Positions 43,613 through 55,690 of a stretch of DNA of 64,000 nucleotides are shown one piece after another (positions within the stretch are counted from its first letter, which is position 1; every line of letters begins with the position of its first letter). The translations under genes were made by a program, and so were the position numbers. Where the stretch lies: assembly GCF_902806685.2 (NCBI RefSeq), contig NC_048564.1, positions 17,298,418 through 17,362,417 on the forward strand, written 5' to 3'. The notes below the pieces were generated by a model. It ran no database searches and was not told where the DNA came from. It saw only the letters and a program-made list of their open reading frames with translations. The DNA is from Maniola hyperantus (Eukaryota; Arthropoda; Insecta; Lepidoptera; Nymphalidae).

Positions 43613-44197
43613 ATGTACCTAATTCACGTATTATAATGGGTGTCAGTTGTCAATCATTAATTATAATCAATAAATAAAGATGAACAAAGTTAATAGAAGT
43701 ATTTCATTATCGCAGATACTTTAATTGTAATCGCAATGGCTAATTACACGGTCGCCAGCAAATTCAGATCGTAATCGTGGCGCGGACTGAGTGGCGGGGC
43801 CTTGTGCTCTTTGCCGACTAACGAATCGAGGTGACTGGAGGCTGCGCTGAGCAGTTGTGCACGCCATCTTGTCACGATATCACTCACTCTTTTCGTAGGA
43901 GGGGAATTCCTCATGGACGTATCGTACTTCTGTAGGGTTCCGTACCTCAAAAGGAAAAATGTAAAACCGCACTAGAATACGTAGAGTCAGGAGAGCTCCC
44001 ACAACACGATCTCAAACGAGTCGCCGCGGCCGGTGTAACCGTGGGTGTAACTATCGACAACACGCTCAGCACCACATCGACACCGTGTTCCGAGATTCTT
44101 ACAACAGATACTATATGTGCTAAGTGGAACACAGATTGAGACCGACAGTCACACAGATCGCTTGCAGATACGGATTACAGTTCCCAGTTCCTACCTA

Positions 44198-44301
44198 TAT
44201 AGTACATGACAGGTTGAGATAGCAATCGGGGTGGGGACGCTTGGTTATAGCGTGCGGGTGTGCTGAGCCCCGATTGCCATCTCGACCGGTCGCGAACTAT
44301 A
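44198..44301. mobile_element. Palindromic MITE, ~34-bp arms
   Basis: The left arm TATAGTACATGACAGGTTGA.. (44198-44231) pairs with the right arm ..CCATCTCGACCGGTCGCGAA + CTATA (44268-44301) with a few mismatches, around a ~36-base GC-rich loop. Family relatives: 62686-62821 (complete) and 2019-2052 (one arm). Confidence 0.7.
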
Positions 44302-44815
44302 CATAGCTTTTCGCCTTTCTATTTTGCAAGATTTGCATTTCAATTTACATGTGTTTGAATTTGCATTTCAAATGTATGTAGGTTTTATATAAAAATTGTT
44401 CCGTCTGAGACGAAACAAGAAGCGAGTTAGATTTATACTAGATCCCTTGTCATCCGTCAATATGTGTATTTAACTTCTCAACACTCAAAGAAAGTAGGTA
44501 TAATATTATGAAAATCAAATCCCAGTTACTCAGTGTATCTAATATTGTAATATAGTTCTCAAGCTATGCGAAGCCAAGCTATTTTGCTGCACTCAATTAT
44601 TGTACTAAATTACGCAATAAATTGTTATAACTTTTCAAGTATGAGAGTTCGATAAAAAATACGACTTGTGGTCAAAATTCAGTGTCAAGTCGTAAGCTCC
44701 GAGTAGTTAGGACATCTTGGGTTCCAGTGAAGCAAGCCTGCGTAAACAGTCTAGTAGTAGATCTGTACCTCTTATCTTATCGGTGTTTTATACGATAGGT
44801 ATATTATTTCGGAGA
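44302..44815. other. AT-rich spacer
   Basis: No gene recognised. Confidence 0.4.
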
Positions 44816-45130
44816 GTGTGCTGAGGATCTTTTCGATCCTTCACCATTTCACCACCGAACCGCAAGACGTCGGGCGAGTTTCCACACTTATGTCGTCGAC
44901 ATCCCATCTACACGCACGACAAGTTTTGCGTCATCATTCCTCACACGCATGGCTGAGGCTTGGAATACTGTTCCGCGATCTGTGTTTCCTACCAACTACA
45001 ACCCGGGTTGCTTTAAAACAAGAGTCAATAGGCATCTCCTAGGCAAACGCGTTCCATCTTAGGCCGCATCATCACTTCCCATCAGGTGTGATTGTGGTCA
45101 AGCGTTTGCCTTTAATGAGTAAATAAAAAT
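44816..45130 (+). pseudogene. CR1/Jockey-like LINE ORF2 C-terminus
   Basis: Across shifted frames the plus strand encodes an RTSRRTF..LHAR block, HTHAEAWNTVPRSVF-like and CFKTRVNRHLLGKRVPS, followed by CASSLPIR..CGQAFAF-like residues. It terminates in a (AAATAAA)n tail at 45115-45135. This matches the end of a LINE ORF2 plus its short 3' tail. Confidence 0.6.
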
Positions 45131-45256
45131 AAATAAAAATTGTCATACTGTGCGTTACGTTGCGTTGTCGCTGCGTCGACGCTGCCTCGATTTCCATATA
45201 TTTTTTAAACTATTTGATGCCCGCGACTTCATTCGCATGGATTTAGGGTTTTTCAA

Positions 45257-46530
45257 AATCATCATCATCTCGCGAAGGCTCGGTTGACCTAGTGGCTAAG
45301 TTGTAATCCTGACGTGTCCGATTCATCACCAATCATCATCATCTCGCGAAGGCTCGGTTGACCTAGTGGCTAAGTTGTAATCCTGACGTGTCCGATTCAT
45401 CACCAATCATCATCATCTCGCGAAGGCTCGGTTGACCTAGTGGCTAAGTTGTAATCCTGACGTGTCCGATTCATCACCAATCATCATCATCTCGCGAAGG
45501 CTCGGTTGACCTAGTGGCTAAGTTGTAATCCTGACGTGTCCGATTCATCACCAATCATCATCATCTCGCGAAGGCTCGGTTGACCTAGTGGCTAAGTTGT
45601 AATCCTGACGTGTCCGATTCATCACCAATCATCATCATCTCGCGAAGGCTCGGTTGACCTAGTGGCTAAGTTGTAATCCTGACGTGTCCGATTCATCACC
45701 AATCATCATCATCTCGCGAAGGCTCGGTTGACCTAGTGGATAAGTTGTAATCCTGACGTGTCCGATTCATCACCAATCATCATCATCTCGCGAAGGCTCG
45801 GTTGACCTAGTGGCTAAGTTGTAATCCTGACGTGTCCGATTCATCACCAATCATCATCATCTCGCGAAGGCTCGGTTGACCTAGTGGCTAAGTTGTAATC
45901 CTGACGTGTCCGATTCATCACCAATCATCATCATCTCGCGAAGGCTCGGTTGACCTAGTGGCTAAGTTGTAATCCTGACGTGTCCGATTCATCACCAATC
46001 ATCATCATCTCGCGAAGGCTCGGTTGACCTAGTGGCTAAGTTGTAATCCTGACGTGTCCGATTCATCACCAATCATCATCATCTCGCGAAGGCTCGGTTG
46101 ACCTAGTGGCTAAGTTGTAATCCTGACGTGTCCGATTCATCACCAATCATCATCATCTCGCGAAGGCTCGGTTGACCTAGTGGATAAGTTGTAATCCTGA
46201 CGTGTCCGATTCATCACCAATCATCATCATCTCGCGAAGGCTCGGTTGACCTAGTGGCTAAGTTGTAATCCTGACGTGTCCGATTCATCACCAATCATCA
46301 TCATCTCGCGAAGGCTCGGTTGACCTAGTGGCTAAGTTGTAATCCTGACGTGTCCGATTCATCACCAATCATCATCATCTCGCGAAGGCTCGGTTGACCT
46401 AGTGGCTAAGTTGTAATCCTGACGTGTCCGATTCATCACCAATCATCATCATCTCGCGAAGGCTCGGTTGACCTAGTGGCTAAGTTGTAATCCTGACGTG
46501 TCCGATTCATCACCAATCATCATCATCTCG
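45257..46530. repeat. 74-bp minisatellite, 17 copies, tRNA/SINE-head-like
   Basis: Unit AATCATCATCATCTCGCGAA, GGCTCGGTTGACCTAGTGGC, TAAGTTGTAATCCTGACGTG, TCCGATTCATCACC. Each unit carries an A-box-like TGACCTAGTGG (one mismatch to TRGCNNAGTGG) and a B-box-like GTCCGATTC (one mismatch to GWTCRANNC) 32 bases apart, as in a SINE head. Two copies have GGATAAG in place of GGCTAAG. Confidence 0.95.
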
Positions 46531-47399
46531 TGAAGGCACCCGGTTCAGCTTTCATATATTTGTTTATTACAAAAAATGAAGCTCACGCCTCCAAAATAAA
46601 ACATGAACATTAAACAACTATTGTCCTGGCTAAGTACCAGGATAAAATAATAATAAGACGTCAGTGACTATATTATTATTAATAAGTCACAATTTTATAA
46701 TTAACATTTAAGGACACAAAAACCATCTGTGTAATATTATAAAATATCATAATAGCTTTTTGTTCCATACAATCAAGTTTTACTGCTTCAAACATCAGCT
46801 AATGGCTAAAATAATAAAAAAGCACTAATTGCAGAATCGTACTTGTATCTCAATACAACGTCGTAATAAAAGATACCGCTAATTAAAAATAAAACAATAT
46901 ATTAGGTACCCAGAGGTAGTCTCAATTTGTTTTATAATCAATTAAATCATTATTTATATAGTATGATGATTAAAATTATAAAGCCAAGGCCGTTTTGAGT
47001 AACTCAGCTAATTGTTATCTAACTCTACGCACAGCAATATTTGAGTTCTCTTTAATTTATAGACTCGCGCTCGGCTGCAACAGACCCGTGGCGCGCTTGT
47101 CTAGAAGATGTGTATTCACGCTTGACTTGCAGGTAGCCATATTATAATGATTATAAGACTGATGCTGGAAGGGTGTACCTCATCTTAGCGGTTCGAATTA
47201 GAAATGAGGAGGCACATCGTTTCGTACGTATCCGTACGAAAAGTACGAAACTAGTCATTAAACGAGTTTATAAATAAATCCAATATAAAGATTTTTCCCA
47301 AATGTGTATTATTTAATTATAAATAAAAAAATGAATTGTCTAAATACTGTTAAGTCGTTTTAATTTAATTGTGTACGCCGAAAAGCTCATTGAACTGTT
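46531..47399. other. AT-rich spacer
   Basis: No gene recognised. Confidence 0.4.
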
Positions 47400-47855
47400 T
47401 TTAGGGTCCCGTATCTCAAAAGGAAAAACGGAACCCTTATAGGATCACTTTGTTGTCTGTCTGTCTGACTGTCTATCTGTCTGTCGGTCTGTCAAGAAAC
47501 CTACGGGGTACTTCCCGTTGACCTAGAATCATGAAATTTGGCAGGTAGGTAGGTCTTATAACAGACATTCGGGGAAAAATCTGAAAACTGTGAATTTGTG
47601 GTTACACCACACAAAAAAATTAAATTGTGGTCATGAACTAATAATTTAGTATTTTCAACTTTCGAAGTGAGATAACTATATCAAGTGGGGTATCATATGA
47701 AAGGTCTTCACCTGTGCAGTAAATCAGATTTTTATTTTTGTTTATGCATCATAATATGTAGTTTTTGAATTATCGTGCAAAATGTCGAAAAAATACGACT
47801 GTAGTTCGGAACCCTCGTTGCGCGAGCCTGACTCGCACTTGGCCGGTTTTTTTTT
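47400..47855 (+). mobile_element. 'GGGTTCCGTAC' family repeat, most complete copy
   Basis: From TTTTTAGGGTCCCGTATCTC, through (TCTG)n, 'GTTGACCTAGAATCATGAAA', 'AACTGTGAATTTGTGGTTAC' and 'GTGGGGTATCATATGAAAGG', to 'GAGCCTGACTCGCACTTGGC' + CGGTTTTTTTT. About 455 bases. The two ends (GGGTCCCGTA and TTCGGAACCC) are weakly inverted. Non-coding. Confidence 0.7.
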
Positions 47856-48009
47856 AATTTAAAACCCTGTTTTATTTATGTTGTAAGGTCAGTTATTTTT
47901 ATTTTACTTTCAACTTTCAAGTGACAGATATTTAGTAAGCTACGTCGGGAAAGGATATTGCAATAGGGTAGACTCGCTGGGGCGCACGGCTTCGCTCCAA
48001 AAGTGAAAT

Positions 48010-48195
48010 TCCTAAAGTTGGTAGTTTTTGTGTTTGTTACTCTTTCACGCAAGAAATACTGGATCGATTTGGATGAAATTTTGATTGGATTATATTCTGG
48101 CACATAAGCTACATTATATTCTGGCACATAAGGTTCATTATATCCTGGCACATAGGCTACTTTTATCCCGGAAATTCAAAGAGCTCCCACGAGTT
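48010..48195 (+). mobile_element. Helitron-like repeat fragment with 3x internal repeat
   Basis: 'TCACGCAAGAAATACTGGAT', 'TACTTTTATCCCGGAAATTC' and 'AAAGAGCTCCCACGAG' match the Helitron-like family. The 'TATATTCTGGCACATAAG' block is repeated three times at 48090-48158. Confidence 0.55.
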
Positions 48196-48324
48196 TTTTT
48201 TTTAATTCGTTTTTTGCAATCAACAGCGATATATACAATATAATTTTACATAATAACAGACTGAAAATAAGGCCAAATAGGATTACAATTTTTTACAGAT
48301 TACTTAAATAGATATAGAATAGAA

Positions 48325-48465
48325 TAGAATAGAATGTTTTTTTATTCATGTAAACTTTTTAAAACTGCTTATGAATAGTCAGGTTTAATTTACCACTGGT
48401 TCGGAATGCCGTTCCTACCGAGAAGAACCAGCAAGAAACTCGGCGGTTGCTCTTTTTAATTTTTC
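48325..48465 (+). mobile_element. LINE 3'-end type repeat
   Basis: (AGAAT)n, then 'TTTTATTCATGTAAACTTTT', 'CACTGGTTCGGAATGCCGTT', 'AGCAAGAAACTCGGCGGTTG'. Mirror-oriented equivalent of 7910-8057. Confidence 0.6.
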
Positions 48466-49879
48466 AATTTACAATGTTAATGTTAATTTTTCAATTTAAA
48501 ATATTAAATATAAATTTATAACAGTAGGTACGTTTGATAATTTAAACAAGATGATTTAAGAAATGTAGGTACTTATCCACGCGAACGAATTAGCGGGCAT
48601 CATCCATTTTATTTTATTTTTATTTATTTGGGATAGTAAACAATTACTTATTATGTATTAAAACTATGACTTAATATTATGTCTACCAATCTAAATGAGC
48701 AAATATATAATAATCAACAACACTATCTACAGCTTAGCAAGGGAACTAGGGCGACGCAATATGAACAAACTACTCTAATATGAACAAAACTCAAAACTCA
48801 AATTATTTATTCAGAATAGGTAAAATTTTACGCTTACTGATGGTTAAAACTTTAATTTATAAGATGTTATTATAGTGGTGATATAGAGTTCAAACTACTT
48901 AAACTATAAAAATTTAAAACGAGTAACTAAGTATAGATAACATTTCTTTGATCTGTCCAATAAATTTCCCCATAGTCTGCATACAATATAGGAGTAGCTG
49001 CAAAGGCAAATGTATCGCTTCGCAAAACAAAAACTTAGCTAAATATTTGCCCTACAACTTCTAAGAGACCTGCGATCTGTTTTATAACTCAAAGGAAGTT
49101 AGATTATTAATTTGTATAAACATCCGTCCTTATTGAATGTAACATTGTTGCTCACTATTGGTCGGTTGGTAGAGGGAGAGGGGGACTCCAACATCAATGG
49201 TAGCACTACTCTGTCCCACACACTTTGTTTCTCAGAAAATAACTGCGACACTGGGATCTTGGAAAAATACCTAATCTCAAGCTGGAGACTGACTTGAAAT
49301 ATTTTAGCATCAAGTTTTTGTAACTCAAACCAAAGACTGAATTGAGACGTTAGTTTGTAATGTATTATGGTCGCGTGCTTCACTCGACTGTCATTTTTTC
49401 GCGAATTCCCTTTGAGTGTTACATTACAAGTCAATGCAGGTGGCGGCATCACGAGATTAAATCGCAAGTGTGACTACTACTAATGGAGCATTCTTGAGTC
49501 AAGAGTTGGAACGATACGTCAAACACACGCTACAAGTCAGTCTGTGTCGACTGAGGTGCAACAAGATGGTACCTTTACAAACAAACGGTACAAGTCAGTC
49601 TCCAGCTTTAGGCCCAGTAGGGGCGGTTGTTTATGTCTGCAGTCGCTATCGTCTCTGAAGCCAACTCAGCTGAACGATATTTATTTAAATAGCTGTAACA
49701 AAGTAACTTAACGATCAAGTCCCGTAGGTAGCCATTCACACTGTTGATTACATGTCAGCGTTCCGAAACTAATAATATTATTGCAAAGCAAACGCTCACA
49801 CCTCTCAGTCCTCATGGAGCTTACTTCTAGGAAACGTAACAGCTCTCTTTCTGTAAATGATAAAATACTTACCTACTTT
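48466..49879. other. Spacer
   Basis: No gene recognised. A minus-strand frame at 49099-49467 (122 codons) is the longest non-repeat open frame here, but it has no motif or exon signals I can support. A Helitron-like end fragment lies at about 48575-48605. Confidence 0.35.
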
Positions 49880-49960
49880 TGGTCTAAGAGCTAACGCGTG
49901 CCGGACCTTCCTTATTTTATAAAAGCTAAAAGTTTCTATACGTAGTATGGTGACAACCCC
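49880..49960 (+). mobile_element. Solo end of the 'GCGCGTGCCGGACC' TIR family
   Basis: 'AGAGCTAACGCGTGCCGGAC' + CTTCCTTATTTTATAAAAGC matches the left TIR at 15712. A second, weaker solo end lies at 50515-50560. Confidence 0.5.
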
Positions 49961-50381
49961 GTGCCAGACACCTTTAAAATTTAATAAATTATAACCGTTT
50001 AAGAGTATCTGGCGGGGGTTCCCACGACACTAAGTTTTAAGATAAAAATCTAATAGGTACTTAATTAATTATTTGGGTACGATAAAGAGTAGATACTTAC
50101 AAATACAACCAAAATAAGTAAATAAGTACCTGAGTAAGTTTAGTAATGTCATTACTGCCTGAATATTATTACTAAAAATTATTGTGGTAGGCGTAAATTA
50201 ACCTTCTTCGGAAGGCTACACGTAAAAATAAAGTAAAAGTTTGAATTTATTTAATATAGCTACTGAATAAGTTATAAAATATAACTGAGACGCTCCCAGG
50301 AATTGTTGCATTCGTCCCAAAACTGGTACTTACTTCACGCATGCTGTCAGCTTGACCGTGATTGTTCGCGTTATCTGGTTC

Positions 50382-50434
50382 ACACTGGTTCACACTGGTT
50401 CACACTGGTTCACACTGGTTCACACTGGCTCACC
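50382..50434. repeat. 10-bp tandem repeat
   Basis: (GGTTCACACT)n, five to six copies. Confidence 0.9.
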
Positions 50435-50829
50435 TCTACGTACCATTCAGATTCACTTAACTCTTACAATTATTTTAAAAACGTTCTATGCGCAATGTGC
50501 ATTCTTTGTTATGGACTAAGAGCCTGCGGGTGCCAGAAATTCGTTATTTTATAAAAGCTGAATGTCGTCGAAGTTTATATAGGACGTCAATCCGCTGCTC
50601 CGCTGCGATGTGATTGAAGGGTAGTAAAATAAGGGACGAATTGGATTGTATGGGAAAATTATTTATCGTTATTATTAACTTGAAAGGAAGGTACGTTGTT
50701 TCTAAGGCTGGCATTAGCTACAGCTAAAAAAATAATTTTCCAAAAATCCACCCCAAAGGGGGTAAAATGTGGTTGGAAGCTGTATGAAATATATGTATCG
50801 GCTGTAGTGATATTCTTAGCAGTTGGCTT

Positions 50830-51325
50830 ATTTAGGGTTCCGTACCTACGTCAAAAGGAAAAAGGAACCCTTATAGGATTACTTTGTTGTCTGTCTTATA
50901 CACCGAGTAGTAAGCAAGTCTTATAGCACACGTCAGGGGAAAAATCCGAAAACCGTGAATTTGTGGTTACACCACCAAAAAAAATTAATATGACGTGTTT
51001 ATTTATTTATTTATTTTATATCTTATTAGAACGGCGGTGCCACTTACACTAACTAGATGATTAATAATAAATTTAAATACAAATAAAGGTACAAGAAAAA
51101 AGACATAAAATACAAAACGATAAAAGATCGAACAACAAAACAACAATGAACGAATTAGTATTTTCAAAGTAATATAACTTTACCAAGTGGGATATCATAT
51201 TATGAAAGGGCTTTACCTGTACATTTTAAAAGAGATTTTTATTTATTATATTTTTATGGAGAAAGGAAAGTGGTACGGAACCCTCGGTATGCGAGTCTGA
51301 CTCGCACTTAACCGGTTTTTTTAGT
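50830..51325 (+). mobile_element. 'GGGTTCCGTAC' family repeat with insertion
   Basis: Starts 'TTAGGGTTCCGTACCTACGT' and ends 'TCTGACTCGCACTTAACCGG' + TTTTTT. An unrelated AT-rich segment of about 150 bases (~51000-51150, starting (TTTA)n) interrupts the middle relative to 47400-47855. Confidence 0.65.
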
Positions 51326-51870
51326 AATAGGTCATATGCAGCAAGTTTTTTTTAAATTTCATGGGAAATTAGAATTGTACTTTATTATATATATATAACG
51401 AAATATATTTACCTCCACCCATAACGCTTATAATGGACCCTGCAAGATATCTAAATAAAATATAAAAAATGAATTTAGTTGAATTATCTATCCCTTCGAC
51501 TTCCAAAAGATCATCACCCACTACGGCTGATTGTAAAGATGCTTATAGATATACTAGATAACTCGACTTGACAGTACAAGCGGATTTCAGATAACAATAA
51601 TAAATTATACCTAATTGAAATCACGTCTGTCAACATGAATGTATTTAATTAACGTACAAGACAATTTATCATTGTAAAACATAATTATTATTATTTATAA
51701 TTAAATGTAACAACTGATTTTTTTGTCGGTTTTTCTTGGTATCATTCTAGTACTAACCAACAATTATTATAAATACCTACAGACAACGACTTGTTCGTAA
51801 TTCGGTTCGTTCGTACGGCTCATTTAGAACAAAAACCGAAAGTTATTATAAGCTAGGTAAACCGAGTTGC
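51326..51870. other. AT-rich spacer
   Basis: No gene recognised. Confidence 0.4.
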
Positions 51871-52041
51871 TCCCACCACTTCGTCTACCTCCCACCACTT
51901 CGTCTACCTCCCACCACTTCGTCTACCTCCCACCACTTCGTCTACCTCCCACCACTTCGTCTACCTCCCACCACTTCGTCTACCTCCCACCACTTCGTCT
52001 ACCTCCCACCACTTCGTCTACCTCCCACCACTTCGTCTACC
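51871..52041. repeat. 19-bp minisatellite, 9 copies
   Basis: Unit CTCCCACCACTTCGTCTAC. Confidence 0.95.
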
Positions 52042-52334
52042 AAGACAATAATATAACACCCTTCTTTTAATATTTAGATATCAACCATTAAGGCTACAGG
52101 CTGGACCTACTAGTTGCTCACCCAGTATCGTTCCAATTTGATGTCGTCAGAAAACAGACATTAGAGTCGATTATTAAAACCCTTAAAATAAAATATATTA
52201 TATTACATTTTGAGGTTCTAATTTAGCTTTTACTTATTGTTTTGATCGTCGTAGAGCCGGAATATGTAATCCGCCTTTGGTCTCCAAATCAATTACTATA
52301 CTGTGACTACATTTAACTGTTTATTTTATTTATT

Positions 52335-52485
52335 TTATTTTTTAATTGAAAATCGTACAAAAAACTTAAAGCTAACTTCATCTAATTACTAATTTACTAT
52401 ACAAATCATGCCCGCGTGGAATGGTGCCAAGAATACTGGCTGCATTTCCGCGCTGGACAGCCAGGCTGATCCGTTGCGCACAACA
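52335..52485 (-). pseudogene. LINE ORF2 C-terminal fragment
   Basis: The minus strand encodes QRISLAVQRGNAASILGTIP + RG and a tail, nearly the same as the inserted copy at 16106-16235. The upstream ORF2 is missing. Confidence 0.65.
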
Positions 52486-53089
52486 TGAGCCAGCCCTTTT
52501 GTCCAGATGAGGCTATTAATCGCGGTGAAATGTCTCGTAATATTTTTTTAGCACTAAGTCTCCACGGCAAACGAAATAAAAAATAAAAATGTAACTCTCG
52601 ATAAGAGAGGCATACTTGCGCCGCTTGCCGTTTTCAGCTGTTTCTGCTGCGGCTCCCGCTCTTGACGCTGTTTCATATGACACGGGGCCAACGTGTCAAC
52701 GCACATTGCGTCCATCCATCATCCCGACCAATCCCTGCCGGCTCAATGAGCGCAAGAATGTCTATGGTGGCAAGACCCCTTTCGATCGATCGAGAGCCAG
52801 TTCCGTTGGCAAGACAAGACAGTCCGCGGATCCACACGGACATCGGCGCTGCTGCTGAATCTGAGACGTAGAGCCGAACGAACACTTTCCTTATCTAAAA
52901 GTGTGTCGAGGTTATGAGGGGTTAATACTCTTCTTTCACTAAACCCTCCGTGCGCCGGTGCCTCTCTTGCGCGATACACATTGGCTCGTCCTGGAGGAGG
53001 TACTCTTAGGAGGAAGCATCTTACGTGTTCTATCGCAGACTTAATGGTTCTGCTCTTGCAAACTAGAATAATTATAAAAAGTCAATAGG
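52486..53089. other. GC-richer spacer with broken frames
   Basis: Between about 52610 and 52980 both strands have overlapping open frames of 70-80 codons (minus: APAHGGFSERRVLTPHNLDT). The composition differs from AT-rich surroundings and suggests a degraded retroelement, but I cannot assign a family. Confidence 0.35.
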
Positions 53090-53285
53090 AGTGTGGATGT
53101 GGATAGTGACACAGTGGATAGTGATACAGTGGATAGTGACACAGTGGATAGTGACACAGTGGATAGTGACACAGTGGATGTGAAACAGTGGATAGTGACA
53201 CAGTGGATAGTGGCACAGTGGATAGTGACACAGTGGATAGTGACACAGTGGATGTGACACAGTGGATAGTGATACAGTGGATTTC
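53090..53285. repeat. 15-bp minisatellite, ~12 copies
   Basis: Unit AGTGGATAGTGACAC with 12-base variants (GTGGATGTGACA). Confidence 0.95.
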
Positions 53286-53501
53286 TCGCCGTTCTGTGGT
53301 ACATAATATTATGATGGAACAATTTGCATGTAAGTTACGAGTACCTATAACGTAGGTCGAGAAGGATCCGATGTGCCCGCCAGCTCTGCCTCGACGTCTC
53401 GTGTGGAACGCCTTTGCCTCGTCGTGCGCCTCGCGTGGCCTCGTCCTTGCTCAGCTCATCGTATTAGGAAGTAGTTACATTATAACTCAATGTTATAAAT
53501 A

Positions 53502-53622
53502 TACGTTGGAGAAGCGGGGCACGTTGGAGAAGCGGGGCACGTTGGAGAAGCGGGGCACGTTGGAGAAGCGGGGCACGTTGGAGAAGCGGGACACGTTGGA
53601 GAAGCGGGGCATGTTGGAGGGC
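53502..53622. repeat. 18-bp minisatellite, ~7 copies
   Basis: Unit GTTGGAGAAGCGGGGCAC; 6 codons (LEKRGT), open on both strands. Confidence 0.95.
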
Positions 53623-53839
53623 GAGGACTCAATAAAACTTTCAGTAACAATTTGAAATAATGTAATAGTAGGAAACAGAAATTTGACCAAGCCAAATATT
53701 GGTTCGATATTCGATTCGAATAGTTCGATAGTTTGATTCGAGGTGATTTGAAAATTCATTTAACAAATATAAATGAAGACTAGGTATTTATTGTAACCAC
53801 ACGCGGCGTCACACGGGCGACGTCACAGCACAGTAGAGC

Positions 53840-54130
53840 TGCACAGCGACCTCCCTGCCGCAGCGAGCACTGTGCTGAAGCGCTACGAGGGAGGTCCCGG
53901 GTTCGATTCCCAGCAGGAACAATATGGGAGTTTAAGTTGAATTCACTGATTGGCTTTTGGTTAGTCGCGGCTAGTTACCCGCCGCGGCTAGTTACTCACT
54001 TGGTAGTTGGTCTCCGGTGTAATGCCGCGCACAAACCCGTGCGAATCATTACGAGTACAACCCCTCCATCCTCCCACCACACCCTCGTCACTCGCCGCCA
54101 GGTGAGTGTGTGTGTGTGTGTGTGTGTGTG
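53840..54130 (+). mobile_element. tRNA-derived SINE ending in (TG)n
   Basis: A strong B box (CCGGGTTCGATTCCC) lies at ~53897, preceded by a GCAGCGAGCACTGTG-like degenerate A box. The body has CGGCTAGTTACCCGCC and 'CACTCGCCGCCAGGTGAGTG' and ends in (TG)n at 54104-54130. Confidence 0.6.
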
Positions 54131-54231
54131 CGACATGGCACATGGCAGCGCGTGGCGGGAAGGGCTCCTATTTATTATGACTACTTAATTAAGTTCAACG
54201 TAAATTCGACCTTCTCGTATAAACACCACTA

Positions 54232-54652
54232 GTCGCCACTCGCCACCAGTCGCCACTCGCCACCAGTCGCCACTCGCCACCAGTCGCCACTCGCCACCAG
54301 TCGCCACTCGCCACCAGTCGCCACTCGCCACCAGTCGCCACTCGCCACCAGTCGCCACTCGCCACCAGTCGCCACTCGCCACCAGTCGCCACTCGCCACC
54401 AGTCGCCACTCGCCACCAGTCGCCACTCGCCACCAGTCGCCACTCGCCACCAGTCGCCACTCGCCACCAGTCGCCACTCGCCACCAGTCGCCACTCGCCA
54501 CCAGTCGCCACTCGCCACCAGTCGCCACTCGCCACCAGTCGCCACTCGCCACCAGTCGCCACTCGCCACCAGTCGCCACTCGCCACCAGTCGCCACTCGC
54601 CACCAGTCGCCACTCGCCACCAGTCGCCACTCGCCACCAGTCGCCACTCGCC
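54232..54652. repeat. 17-bp minisatellite, ~25 copies
   Basis: Unit CGCCACTCGCCACCAGT. It has no stop in three minus-strand frames, so three parallel ~150-codon frames appear (WRVATGGEWRLVASGD repeat). None is a credible gene. Confidence 0.95.
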
Positions 54653-54789
54653 ACAGCCGCACGGCTTTTATTTAAAAAAACCATATCATATTCAATGATG
54701 AGACAATGAAGTATTGATCACCAAACGATTGACTCATTTCAAGCTTATATTCTCTTGATGTAGATTTAGTTCGCCGTATCCTTCATATT

Positions 54790-54793
54790 GTAT

Positions 54794-54835
<42 letters not shown>

Positions 54836-54845
54836 GTGTGTGTAC
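54790..54845. repeat. (TG)n microsatellite
   Basis: GT-dinucleotide tract with single ATG/CGT interruptions. Confidence 0.95.
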
Positions 54846-55019
54846 ATCCAACGAAACCTAACGACGTTATATCACCTTACCTCATTTATCTAAATCTAAT
54901 AAGTAGTATGGTAAGTAAGGGTGGTAAGTAAGTATAAGGGAACACATGAACCGACAAACGAACACACATTACCGCCAAGCGCAACCCCCCGCAGGCGGGA
55001 TACGAAGCAACTCTTCCCG

Positions 55020-55240
55020 ACATCTATACTAATATTATAAATGCGAAAGTGTGTTTGTTTGTCCTCCCCTCACGCCCTAACCAAGCAACCAATCGACTTG
55101 ATTTTTGGCATAGAGATAGTCGGAGGGACGCAGAGGAACATAAGCTACTTTTATCCCGGAAAATCAAGGAGTTCCGACGGGATTTTTAAACCCCTAAATC
55201 CACGCGGTGGAAGTCGCGGGCATCAGCTGGTATACAAGTA
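55020..55240 (+). mobile_element. Helitron-like (Lep1-type) repeat
   Basis: TCTATACTAATATTATAAAT + GCGAAAGTGTGTTTGTTTG, 'TTTATCCCGGAAAATCAAGG', ending 'CACGCGGTGGAAGTCGCGGG' + CATCAGCTGGTA. Near complete. Confidence 0.7.
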
Positions 55241-55384
55241 TACGCGACATACTCCTAGCATATTGTATATTGTATCACGTTCTCGCGGAACCACGACGCG
55301 ATGTACAAACCTAATGTGACATGTCGAAGCCTTGCGCCGCCTCACTTGCTGTCGACTGTCGACCTGCAAACAGACAACACTTAT

Positions 55385-55690
55385 TTATTAGGGTTCCGTA
55401 CCGAAACGGTCAAAATGGAATGCTGTGACTTTGTCCGTCCGTCTGTCTGTCACAGTGGATTATTTCAGTAACTATAAAAGCTATTGACATGAAATTTGAA
55501 AAAAATAGTAAAAAGTAACAATATTTTTTAGTTTAATTAAAATGGGGATTTAAAAGTAAGATCAAAATACCGAGTAGGTATGGTATGGTATCATATAAAA
55601 GGGCTTTATCTATATTCCTAAACAAATTTTTTTTAATTTATCATGCAAAATGTCGTACAAAATACTGGTGTCTTAAGTCTGCCTCGTAAT
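55385..55690 (+). mobile_element. Diverged 'GGGTTCCGTAC' family repeat
   Basis: 'ATTAGGGTTCCGTACCGAAA', (GTCT)n, 'GGTATGGTATCATATAAAAG' and 'CATGCAAAATGTCGTACAAA' in family order, with a distinct middle ('AGCTATTGACATGAAATTTG'). Confidence 0.55.

Noticed and set aside
49099..49467. 122-codon minus-strand frame
   Set aside because: No motif or signal, and an overlapping opposite-strand frame of similar quality exists.
54185..54684. Three parallel ~150-codon minus-strand frames (WRVATGGEWRLVASGD)
   Set aside because: A 17-bp unit with no stop in any minus frame gives the same peptide in all three frames, a repeat artefact.
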